From contig CAYNFH010000119.1 of assembly GCA_964396385.1 (NCBI GenBank), positions 1 through 19,902 of the forward strand: 19,902 nt of DNA, written 5' to 3'. Under the pieces are notes generated by a model. That model had not been told where the DNA came from. It saw only the letters and a list, made by a program, of their open reading frames with translations, and did not search any database. The translations under genes and the position numbers were made by a program. Shown here one piece after another: positions 7,124-12,710 of the stretch (position 1 is its first letter; each line of letters starts with the position of its first letter). Source of the stretch: CAYNFH01 sp964396385 (lineage in GTDB: Bacteria; Armatimonadota; Chthonomonadetes; Chthonomonadales; CAJBBX01).

Positions 7124-7893
7124 TACTTCTGATTCAGCTTCTGCTCCAGCTCGCGGAGCTGCCGGTCTATATCGCTCTCCGGCGCGGAAGAGACCGCCGT
7201 GGTCGTAACGGGCGTGGTAGAGGCGGCCGGCGTTAGTCCCAGCTTGGCCTCCAGCTCCTGGAGCGCCTTGTCTGCTTCGACATCCACCTGCTGGTCGTCC
7301 AACATCTCCAGACGGGAGTTGACACTGGTCTTGGCGACTTCTGCGCGGGCCGCGGCCTCCGACTGCATGGACTTGATCCGCTCCTCCGCCCGGTCCCAGC
7401 TCTGCGCGGTCTCGTCGAACTGCATCCCGTCCAGCGCCTTGTTGATGGCGATCTGGATCTGGGCCTGCTTCATGTTGGCCTTGAGCGCCAGAGCCTCCGC
7501 AGTCTTGACCCGGAACCGCTCCTCCTCGCGCCGGATGGCGGTCTTGACCGCCTCAGAGGTCTCTTCGGCCTGCTTCAGGGAGGCGCGGAGCTGCTCCAGC
7601 GTACCGTCGTGCATCCCCTTTTCTCGCAGCAGAGCGCGGGCCAGCTCCCGATTGCCCTGCTGGAGCGCGAGGGTCGCCTTCGCCTCGAGCTGCCGCGTCA
7701 GCTTCTCTTCCTGGTCTACCAGATTCTGCAGGTTGTTCTTCTGCGTGATAGCCTGCACCGCGCGCTCGCGGTTCTTGATCTGGTTCTCTTTCATCTCCCG
7801 AAGCGACTCGTTGATGATCACCTCGGGATCCTCGATCTGGTCGAGCTTGCCCATTATGAGTGCGCGGAGGTAGCGGAAGAAGCGCCTGAACAT
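7123..7893 (-). CDS. pspA: PspA/IM30 (Vipp1) family membrane-remodelling protein
   Basis: 256 aa, the usual family length. PspA is a bacterial ESCRT-III-like protein that coats and repairs stressed inner membrane. The amphipathic N-terminal helix MFRRFFRYLRALIMGKLDQI leads into EDPEVIINESLREMKENQIK, the family signature (EDPE...). Long helices of the hairpin follow, with QEEKLTRQLEAKATLALQQG and GNRELARALLREK, then the conserved region AQIQIAINKALDGMQF. A Pro/Thr linker (about 214-230) separates a short C-terminal helix SDIDRQLRELEQKLNQK, as in Vipp1-like forms. The ATG at 7893 has AGGAG 7-8 bases upstream. It has a near-consensus promoter and an inverted repeat at its transcription start. 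The genes downstream on the same strand are probably cotranscribed. Confidence 0.95.
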   Translation of the reverse strand: MFRRFFRYLRALIMGKLDQIEDPEVIINESLREMKENQIKNRERAVQAITQKNNLQNLVDQEEKLTRQLEAKATLALQQGNRELARALLREKGMHDGTLEQLRASLKQAEETSEAVKTAIRREEERFRVKTAEALALKANMKQAQIQIAINKALDGMQFDETAQSWDRAEERIKSMQSEAAARAEVAKTSVNSRLEMLDDQQVDVEADKALQELEAKLGLTPAASTTPVTTTAVSSAPESDIDRQLRELEQKLNQK

Positions 7894-7911
7894 ACCGTTC
7901 TCCTCTTGGGG

Positions 7912-7957
7912 GTCTTGCGAGCGCCAGACGTGCCGACGCGCGTGCGGAACGCAAGAC
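7912..7957. promoter_or_regulatory. Inverted repeat at the pspA transcription start
   Basis: GTCTTGCG (7912-7919) and CGCAAGAC (7950-7957) are perfect 8-bp inverted arms around 30 bases. The inner sequence is itself GC-rich and partly self-complementary. The predicted +1 (about 7953) falls inside the distal arm. It could be an operator or a 5' leader hairpin that controls pspA. Confidence 0.5.
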
Positions 7958-7959
7958 CC

Positions 7960-7988
7960 ATTATCTCACGATTCGGAACAGATGTCAA
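7960..7988 (-). promoter_or_regulatory. Near-consensus housekeeping promoter of pspA
   Basis: On the minus strand TTGACA (7983-7988) and GATAAT (7960-7965) are separated by exactly 17 bp, with TG one base before the -10. Predicted start is about 7953, with a leader of about 60 bases. No sigma-54 type -24/-12 element was seen, so this pspA looks housekeeping-sigma driven. Confidence 0.8.
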
Positions 7989-8069
7989 CGAATGACGAGC
8001 GTGAGCGAGGAGAGCCAGCACCTATGCGGAGGAGGCGGTGAGGCCAACCGAAGAGGCTCAGCCGGGGGC

Positions 8070-8312
8070 CTACCCGGCCCCGGAAGCGATCCAATTCTGG
8101 CCGGCGAACATGCAGCAGAGACAAGCCAGGAAGGTTACCGCGAGAAGGAGAAGCACGCGCAGCACGGGCAGCATGTCCTCGGCGAGGTGCCGGTAGTTTG
8201 TCAGCTCCAGGACGATGTCGCGCCCGCGGCGCGCCTCACGGCTTACGAGGCTGTAAACCGCACCGAGCAGACCGATGGCCAGGATGTCAATTGCCAGCAG
8301 AAAGAGGATCAT
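8070..8312 (-). CDS. Small two-TM membrane protein
   Basis: About 80 aa with no family recognised. There are two hydrophobic segments: residues 1-22 (MILFLLAIDILAIGLLGAVY) and about 48-70 (LPVLRVLLLLAVTFLACLCC). A basic and charged linker containing SREARRGRDIVLELTNYRHL lies between them. The start is uncertain: ATG at 8312 or TTG at 8333, neither with a Shine-Dalgarno. The ATG is preferred because the promoter found upstream would give it a 32-base leader. It lies upstream of pspA on the same strand, but pspA has a separate promoter. A relation to membrane stress is only suggested by position. Confidence 0.6.
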   Translation of the reverse strand: MILFLLAIDILAIGLLGAVYSLVSREARRGRDIVLELTNYRHLAEDMLPVLRVLLLLAVTFLACLCCMFAGQNWIASGAG

Positions 8313-8350
8313 GACACGCAAACGGTGGAGCAACTATTGCCAGTAAGCCC

Positions 8351-8379
8351 ATGTTACAGCAACCGGCCCGACTTGTCAA
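8351..8379 (-). promoter_or_regulatory. Housekeeping-type promoter for the small two-TM gene
   Basis: On the minus strand TTGACA (8374-8379) is followed after 17 bp by TAACAT (8351-8356). A consensus -35 with a four-of-six -10 at ideal spacing points to a start near 8344. Confidence 0.6.
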
Positions 8380-8393
8380 TCGACGGTATCTGT

Positions 8394-8421
8394 CCGTCCT
8401 CCGTCTTCGGTCTTCCGTCCC
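8394..8421. repeat. Heptamer array upstream of the sigma gene
   Basis: There are four tandem heptamers: CCGTCCT, CCGTCTT, CGGTCTT and CCGTCCC. No inverted arm is nearby. It lies between the divergent promoters of the small membrane gene and the ECF sigma gene. Confidence 0.65.
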
Positions 8422-8458
8422 TTTATGCAGGTAACCTTTATTCGGGCGGCGCATTGTA

Positions 8459-8467
8459 TGCTATAAG
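8459..8467 (+). promoter_or_regulatory. Possible extended -10 promoter of the ECF sigma gene
   Basis: TGCTATAAG is an extended -10 (TG-n-TATAAG). The -35 region (TTATTC or TATTCG) is poor. Transcription would start near 8474 and give a leader of about 137 bases before the start at 8611. Confidence 0.4.
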
Positions 8468-8536
8468 TGCGGCCAACGGACGGCTGGGCGCGCGGTCCAT
8501 CCGGTCTGGAACATGCGGACCGCGTCTTTCGTCAAG

Positions 8537-8579
8537 CAGATAGGGGCAGGCGAGCATTTAGAGCGCCTCGCCCAATCTG
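8537..8579 (+). promoter_or_regulatory. Hairpin in the leader of the sigma factor mRNA
   Basis: CAGAT (8537-8541) pairs with ATCTG (8575-8579). GGGCAGGCG (8544-8552) pairs with CGCCT and GCCC (8564-8568, 8570-8573) with one bulged C. It lies 31 bases before the chosen start and could affect expression. The function is unknown. Confidence 0.4.
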
Positions 8580-8610
8580 TTTCAGGATGGCGGAAGCGAG
8601 GGTGGAGAAG

Positions 8611-9174
8611 ATGGCGATCGATCTGGCGTTGGGCGCCGCACCGGCGGATCCCGACGACCGCCTGGCGGTGCGCAGTCGCTCCGGCGACGGTACTGCCTTC
8701 GATGAGCTCGTCAGTCGCTACGGGGTGCGGTTGTTCCGCTTCGCCTATCGGATGCTGCGGGACCGCGCCGAGGCGGAGGATGCCGTCCAGGAGACGTTTG
8801 TAAGGGCCTATCGCGCGCTACCGGCTTACCGGCCGGACGGATTCTTTTCGAGCTGGATCTACCGGATCGCCCTGAATGAGTGCCGGCGTCGGATGCGAGG
8901 ACGCCGTCCCACGGTTCCGCTGGATCTCGCGGTCACCGCCGCCTCGACGGCGGACCCGCAGCAAGCGGTCATGGCGCAGGAGCGGTATCGCCAGCTTCGA
9001 GATGCGGTCGAGGCCCTGCCGGAGCACTATCGGCTTGTCATGTGGCTGTTCTACTTCGACGAGATGTCGGTAGAGCAGATATCGAAGGCGCTAAGCGTAT
9101 CCGTCAGCGCGGTCAAGGTGCGGCTGCACCGGGGCAGAGAGCGGCTGGCGACCAGGCTGGGAGCTGCGCTATAG
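8611..9174 (+). CDS. ECF-type RNA polymerase sigma factor
   Basis: 187 aa, typical of ECF sigma factors. Region 2 (about 30-97) contains FDELVSRYGVRLFRFAYRML, then DAVQETFVRAYRALPAY and FFSSWIYRIALNECRRRMR (the DNA-melting and -10 part). Region 4 (about 125-182) contains LPEHYRLVMWLFYFDEMSVE followed by QISKALSVSVSAVKVRLHRG, the -35-binding helix-turn-helix. It directs core RNA polymerase to a specific regulon in response to a signal held by its anti-sigma partner. The start at 8611 is chosen because GAGGGTGGAG lies just before it; ATG 8587 is an alternative. The anti-sigma gene begins 42 bp downstream and is probably in the same transcript. The gene has a long structured leader. Confidence 0.93.
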   Translation: MAIDLALGAAPADPDDRLAVRSRSGDGTAFDELVSRYGVRLFRFAYRMLRDRAEAEDAVQETFVRAYRALPAYRPDGFFSSWIYRIALNECRRRMRGRRPTVPLDLAVTAASTADPQQAVMAQERYRQLRDAVEALPEHYRLVMWLFYFDEMSVEQISKALSVSVSAVKVRLHRGRERLATRLGAAL

Positions 9175-9216
9175 CCGCGCGAAGGATGGAGCCTGGCACG
9201 CGCCGGAGTTGAGGCA

Positions 9217-9630
9217 ATGATGTGTGAAATGACGCGGGAGAAAATTCACCATTGGCTGGATGGAGCCCGTGGCGGCACCCTTCCGCCCGACTTGGCCGAG
9301 CATCTGCGAAGCTGCGGTGAGTGCCGCTCCTTTGTCTCCCGCTGGAACGGGATAGAGCTCCAGCTCCAGTCCATTCGAGAGGAGATCCGGCCCTCTTCCC
9401 TGGATTTCAGCACCGCTGTGCGCTACCGTCTCGAGCAGCCGCGGCCCCGGTTCGCCCTCCGCCTCCCAGTTTATGTCCCGCGGGTAGGCCTCGCTGGCTC
9501 GGCGGCACTGGCAGTAGTAATCGCCCTCCTGTACGTGCTCCTTAGCGGCACCATCCGGCTGCCCATTAACTGGAGCCCGGAGAGAGCCGGAAACAGTGCG
9601 GCCAACATCCCACCGGCCCGAATGCGTTAG
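9217..9630 (+). CDS. Membrane-anchored zinc-finger anti-sigma factor
   Basis: 137 aa. The N-terminal cytoplasmic part has the ZAS signature H-x3-C-x2-C (His29, Cys33, Cys36 in EHLRSCGECRSF), preceded by the helix REKIHHWLDGARGG, a pattern used to bind and sequester ECF sigma factors. One membrane segment lies at about 90-110 (GLAGSAALAVVIALLYVLL). A short Pro-rich periplasmic tail follows, too small to be a separate sensor domain. GAGG lies 4-5 bases before the ATG. A second ATG two codons on is possible. It is directly downstream of the sigma gene, as expected for a sigma/anti-sigma pair. Its stop overlaps the convergent 87-aa gene by four bases. Confidence 0.85.
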   Translation: MMCEMTREKIHHWLDGARGGTLPPDLAEHLRSCGECRSFVSRWNGIELQLQSIREEIRPSSLDFSTAVRYRLEQPRPRFALRLPVYVPRVGLAGSAALAVVIALLYVLLSGTIRLPINWSPERAGNSAANIPPARMR

Positions 9631-9890
9631 CGCACCTCTTCCAGGTAGCTCCCCCTATCCACAACGCTGAAGCTGCGCTCACCGTAGACCGGAGCGATGT
9701 GCGCGGTGTTGTCGCGGTACTCCTCATCGATGACGAAGCTGAACGCGTCCGTCATCCGGCAGAACTTGCGCAGCAGGGCGACTTCTTCGGGAGTCTCGGG
9801 CACCAGCCGGAGAGTGACGCTGATCCTCCGCCCGAACTCGTCCACGATCATCGGCTCTCCTGGACGCATTCCTTCGAACGTAGCTTTCAT
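9627..9890 (-). CDS. Conserved-looking 87-aa protein of unknown function
   Basis: I do not recognise the family. It begins MKATFEGMRPGEPMIVDEFG and contains RRISVTLRLVPETPEEVALL, then KFCRMTDAFSFVIDEEYRDN. There is no signal peptide, membrane segment or metal motif. The predicted fold is mixed alpha/beta and soluble. A strong Shine-Dalgarno (AGGGGAG) lies 6-7 bases before the ATG, which supports a real gene. It follows the secreted alpha/alpha-type gene across an inverted-repeat array of about 110 bp, and its 3' end overlaps the anti-sigma gene tail by to tail, by four bases. Confidence 0.7.
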   Translation of the reverse strand: MKATFEGMRPGEPMIVDEFGRRISVTLRLVPETPEEVALLRKFCRMTDAFSFVIDEEYRDNTAHIAPVYGERSFSVVDRGSYLEEVR

Positions 9891-9903
9891 AGGCTCCCCT
9901 CTT

Positions 9904-10014
9904 AGGTTACAGGGAACAGGTTACAGGGCAGAACGGGTGAGTAGGACTCACCGCAAGGCCGTACTCTCCCCGCCTTTCCCCTGTCGCCTAAAACCTGTAA
10001 CCTGTAACCTATCT
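9904..10014. repeat. Large inverted pair of heptamer arrays
   Basis: The left array is AGGTTAC, AGGGAAC, AGGTTAC and AGGGCAG (9904-9931). The right array is CCTGTCG, CCTAAAA, CCTGTAA, CCTGTAA and CCTATCT (9980-10014). They are reverse complements in their cores (GGTTACAGG against CCTGTAACC) around about 48 bases. The right array contains the stop codon (10009-10011, minus) of the secreted protein gene. The central part holds a smaller hairpin, GGTGAGTAGGACTCACC. Confidence 0.75.
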
Positions 10015-11154
10015 TTTCAGTCGCAGCTTCGGCAGGCGGAAGACGTGCTTCTTGATTTGCGTCTCCCGCTCCCAGCGGGCGATCTTGGCTAGGCCCAGCA
10101 TCTCGGCACCGCTGGCATGCTCATCGTCCGCCCGGGCGAAAGCGAATTCCGCATCCTTCAGGATGGACTTGTCGAACTGGCAGAGATTCACCCAGCGTCC
10201 AATTGCCTGCGGGATATGCGTGTTCGGGCCGCCCGTCCCACCCACCGTGTCCGCCCATTCGCCGGGAGCGCGCCGCACGTGACGGGTCCAGGTGCGAGCG
10301 AACGCAGCCATGTCCCGTTGATCAAAGACGATATGCGCGAACCGGCACTTTTCGGCAAATGTCACATTGATGGCCGCGTGCGAGATATCCTCGCTGCCGT
10401 TCGACGAGCCGTCCGGCTTGGGCCAGTAAGCCCAATCGAACGCGCCGTCGGGTGTACGCCGGAGCCGGTGTTTCATATAGTTCGCCAGCTTGACAGCCCG
10501 GTCCCTGTAGCGATGGTCCCGTGTGATCAGATAGAGCTCCACTTCCACCGACCCCAATGCGTTCTGCTGGTTGAGCGGCAGCGGTCCAACCGACGGGTCC
10601 GAATAGTATCCTTCATCCTGAGCGGGTCCATCCCGCCAGTCCTGGTCGTGGGTGGCGACGCACTCCTTGATGCGCTGGAGGAATTCGTCGGCCTTCGCTC
10701 CGTAGGTGTGCCGGAGCGGCGTCACGTTGCGCACTAGCTCGATGAACTCCGCGGGCCCCAGACATATCATGCCCGTGTGCACGGCCCAGACGTGCCAGCG
10801 GTTGTCTGAGTATTCCGTGGAGCCCCATCCCGCGATGGGTTTGCGCCGGTAGTAGTCCCGGACATGCCGAACGTCGTCGCGATTTCTCAGAACCCGCTCA
10901 AACTGCTCTACCAGGGAGTCCAGATAGAGGCGCTCACCGGTCGCGCGGTACATATCGACGTACCCGCGGAGGATGTACCCCTCGCCCCAGGCCAGCTCGC
11001 CCCCGTTGTTGAGAGAGGCGCAATAGCCCTGCCCGTCGTTGATACGCCTGTCCATCCGGTCGAACCGGGCCGCCCAATCCCTCGGGGTGACACCTGCAAC
11101 TGCAGGGACGGGACAGAGCATCGCCGCAGCGAGGAGGATTTGTCTAAGTTGCAT
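10009..11154 (-). CDS. Secreted protein, probable alpha/alpha-barrel fold
   Basis: 381 aa. The chosen start gives a signal peptide, MQLRQILLAAAMLCPVPAVA. The mature protein is rich in aromatic helices and has YCASLNNGGELAWGEGYILR, GYVDMYRATGERLYLDSLVE and STEYSDNRWHVWAVHTGM. DHRYRDRAVKLANYMKHRLR and SEDISHAAINVTFAEKC follow. Repeated helix pairs with conserved Trp, Glu and His at intervals suggest a six-hairpin glycosidase or epimerase-like fold acting on sugars outside the cytoplasm. The exact family is not recognised. The longer open frame (to 11268) lacks a secretion signal at its start, so 11154 is preferred. The start overlaps the end of the GNAT gene by 11 bases, implying coupled translation. 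Confidence 0.78.
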   Translation of the reverse strand: MQLRQILLAAAMLCPVPAVAGVTPRDWAARFDRMDRRINDGQGYCASLNNGGELAWGEGYILRGYVDMYRATGERLYLDSLVEQFERVLRNRDDVRHVRDYYRRKPIAGWGSTEYSDNRWHVWAVHTGMICLGPAEFIELVRNVTPLRHTYGAKADEFLQRIKECVATHDQDWRDGPAQDEGYYSDPSVGPLPLNQQNALGSVEVELYLITRDHRYRDRAVKLANYMKHRLRRTPDGAFDWAYWPKPDGSSNGSEDISHAAINVTFAEKCRFAHIVFDQRDMAAFARTWTRHVRRAPGEWADTVGGTGGPNTHIPQAIGRWVNLCQFDKSILKDAEFAFARADDEHASGAEMLGLAKIARWERETQIKKHVFRLPKLRLKR

Positions 11155-11632
11155 TTTGCCTGCGGCCCAGTGGGTCCGCATAGATGCCTGGCACGCTGTC
11201 CGGGATCTCCGTTGCTCCGGCCACGCGGGTGTAGAACTCCGTGGGGCCGGCCCCGCCGATGATGCCATAGGCGTAACCCATCTCCCGCAGCCCCCAGAGG
11301 CAGGCCAGGAGCAGCGCCTTGCCTACCCCCTTGCCGCGCTCGGACTTGGAAACGCCGGTAGGCCCGAAGAATCCGCGCCGTGTGCATTCGTACGCGCCAA
11401 AGCCCACCACGTTCCCGTCGCGGATGGCGATGAAGACGCTGGAAGGCTTGTTCGCGTAGCCCACCGAGATCTCGTCCGCCCAGCCCGGGCCGAAGTGCTC
11501 CTCCACAAATGCGCGCACGGGGGTTATCTCGAACGGATGCGCCCTGCGGATAATGACCCCACTCTCGCGCATCTCCGTGAGGACCGGGTCGAGCGGGGGC
11601 AGCTTGAGAAGGTGGACCAGCATATCGGGCAT
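11144..11632 (-). CDS. GNAT family N-acetyltransferase
   Basis: 162 aa, a normal length for the acetyl-CoA dependent GNAT fold. Motif A is clear as FFGPTGVSKSERGKGVGKAL, where RGKGVG is the pyrophosphate-binding loop. It is preceded by the beta strand SVFIAIRDGNVVGFGAYEC and followed by CLWGLREMGYAYGIIGGAG and TEFYTRVAGATEIP. The acceptor substrate cannot be told. AGGAG lies 7 bases before the ATG. A perfect TATAAT lies about 53-58 bases upstream, so it may have its own promoter. It overlaps the secreted protein gene downstream. Its position between two secreted sugar-related proteins may hint at amino-sugar or peptide modification, which is inference. Confidence 0.88.
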   Translation of the reverse strand: MPDMLVHLLKLPPLDPVLTEMRESGVIIRRAHPFEITPVRAFVEEHFGPGWADEISVGYANKPSSVFIAIRDGNVVGFGAYECTRRGFFGPTGVSKSERGKGVGKALLLACLWGLREMGYAYGIIGGAGPTEFYTRVAGATEIPDSVPGIYADPLGRRQNAT

Positions 11633-11684
11633 GGATGGGCTCCTGGATTAGCTGAGGATGAAGGCGAACAAACGGGAATGGTTG

Positions 11685-11690
11685 ATTATA
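11685..11690 (-). promoter_or_regulatory. Possible -10 element upstream of the GNAT gene
   Basis: TATAAT (minus strand) would place a start near 11678 and a 46-base leader. No good -35 is seen at 16-18 bp, so it may depend on an activator. Confidence 0.35.
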
Positions 11691-11730
11691 CGGTGCATTG
11701 GGGTTACCGCGTGGCGCGACCGGAGTGGTG

Positions 11731-11769
11731 CCACTGCACACGGAGGTGCCGCGCCTCCGTGTGCAGTGG
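11731..11769. repeat. Perfect 16-bp hairpin
   Basis: The arms 11731-11746 (CCACTGCACACGGAGG) and 11754-11769 are exact reverse complements around the 7-nt loop TGCCGCG. It is located between the isomerase-like gene stop and the GNAT gene promoter. There is no T-run on the minus strand after it. It could be a processing or REP-type element, or a roadblock terminator. Confidence 0.8.
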
Positions 11770-11778
11770 ATGGTCAGG

Positions 11779-12645
11779 CTACCACTTGCGGGCTTCGCCA
11801 TAGCCCCTGACGAAGCCGATGCACTGGGAGACCTCCGGGAGCGAGTTGTCCTCGTGATACTCGTACTCCACGGAGATGTTGCCGTCGAAGCCTTGCCGGC
11901 GGAGCTCCTCCAGGATGGCCGGCACACTGGAGACGCCGGTGCCGTATGGCACGTCGTGCCCGCCGGGGCTGAACTCGTTCAGGTCCTTGAGGTGGCTGCT
12001 GATGATACGGCCATGCAGGATGCGCAGCGCGTCCACCGGCTTGATGCCGGACCGCACCCAGTGGCCCGTATCGGCGCAGGAGCCGATACGGTGGTCGCGG
12101 TTGCGGACCACCGAGAGGACATAGTTGGGGTCCCACATGCGGTAGTTCGGGTCGTTCGCTCGGCGCGGGTGATCGTGGAAGCCGACCATGATGTCGTACT
12201 CCTTCACCAGCTTCTCGATGGTGTCTATGGCGTCCACGGACTCGGTGGTGATGGCGCGCAGTCCCATGGTCTTGGCAAAGTCGAATACCTTGCGCGCGCC
12301 CGCTTCGTCCTTCGGAATCCCTACCACGCCGTAGTTCACCGCACGGATGTGGTACGCGGCCAGCTTTGCCTTCACCTTCTCGATCGTCTCCGAGGAGGCG
12401 TTGTGGTCGAAGGGGGTGCTGTCGTCGGGGCTGAGCCGCTGGCCCGGGAAGAACTCGATCACCTTGCCACCGGCGGCCGCGGTCCGTTCGATGGCATCGA
12501 ACACGGTGAACCGGTTGAAGGTCCAGGCCTGGCAGCCGACATACAATCCGCCGGTCTTGTACTCTTCCGGTATCTTCTGCTCCGCCTGCGCTGGCATAGC
12601 GATCGCTGTCAAAAGAAAGACCACCAACACTTGTACGAGTCTCAT
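11779..12645 (-). CDS. Secreted sugar phosphate isomerase/epimerase-like TIM barrel
   Basis: 288 aa. It begins with a signal peptide (MRLVQVLVVFLLTAIAMPAQ, likely cut after AQA). The barrel of the xylose isomerase-like (AP endonuclease 2) family is seen in GLYVGCQAWTFNRFTVFDAI, then AAAGGKVIEFFPGQ and ITTESVDAID. Candidate metal ligands follow in IMVGFHDHPRR, GSCADTGHWVRS, SSHLKDL and NISVEYEYHED. Secreted members are common in polysaccharide-degrading bacteria. The substrate is unknown. The start at 12645 is preferred (AGGGGG 5-6 bases upstream). It lies 47 bp after the S9 peptidase stop on the same strand. Confidence 0.88.
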   Translation of the reverse strand: MRLVQVLVVFLLTAIAMPAQAEQKIPEEYKTGGLYVGCQAWTFNRFTVFDAIERTAAAGGKVIEFFPGQRLSPDDSTPFDHNASSETIEKVKAKLAAYHIRAVNYGVVGIPKDEAGARKVFDFAKTMGLRAITTESVDAIDTIEKLVKEYDIMVGFHDHPRRANDPNYRMWDPNYVLSVVRNRDHRIGSCADTGHWVRSGIKPVDALRILHGRIISSHLKDLNEFSPGGHDVPYGTGVSSVPAILEELRRQGFDGNISVEYEYHEDNSLPEVSQCIGFVRGYGEARKW

Positions 12646-12678
12646 TCGTCCCCCTGTAGTCTTGAACAAATTCCGTTC

Positions 12679-12710
12679 ACCTTGTCACCCTGTCACCCTG
12701 TAACCTTGTC
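12679..12710. repeat. Octamer array at the S9 peptidase 3' end
   Basis: There are four tandem octamers: ACCTTGTC, ACCCTGTC, ACCCTGTA and ACCTTGTC. The peptidase stop (TGA, 12693-12695 on the minus strand) is inside the array, which also encodes its last residues (DKVTG). The sequence is related to the array at 9904-10014 (TTACAGGG core). Confidence 0.75.

Noticed and set aside
7960..7988. Sigma-54 promoter for pspA as in enterobacteria
   Set aside because: No GG-N10-GC element at the proper position. A clear -35/-10 pair with 17-bp spacing is present instead.
7992..8543. Plus-strand open frame overlapping the small two-TM gene
   Set aside because: There is no Shine-Dalgarno and the composition is shadow-like. 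The minus strand has a promoter with ideal spacing and two clean membrane segments.
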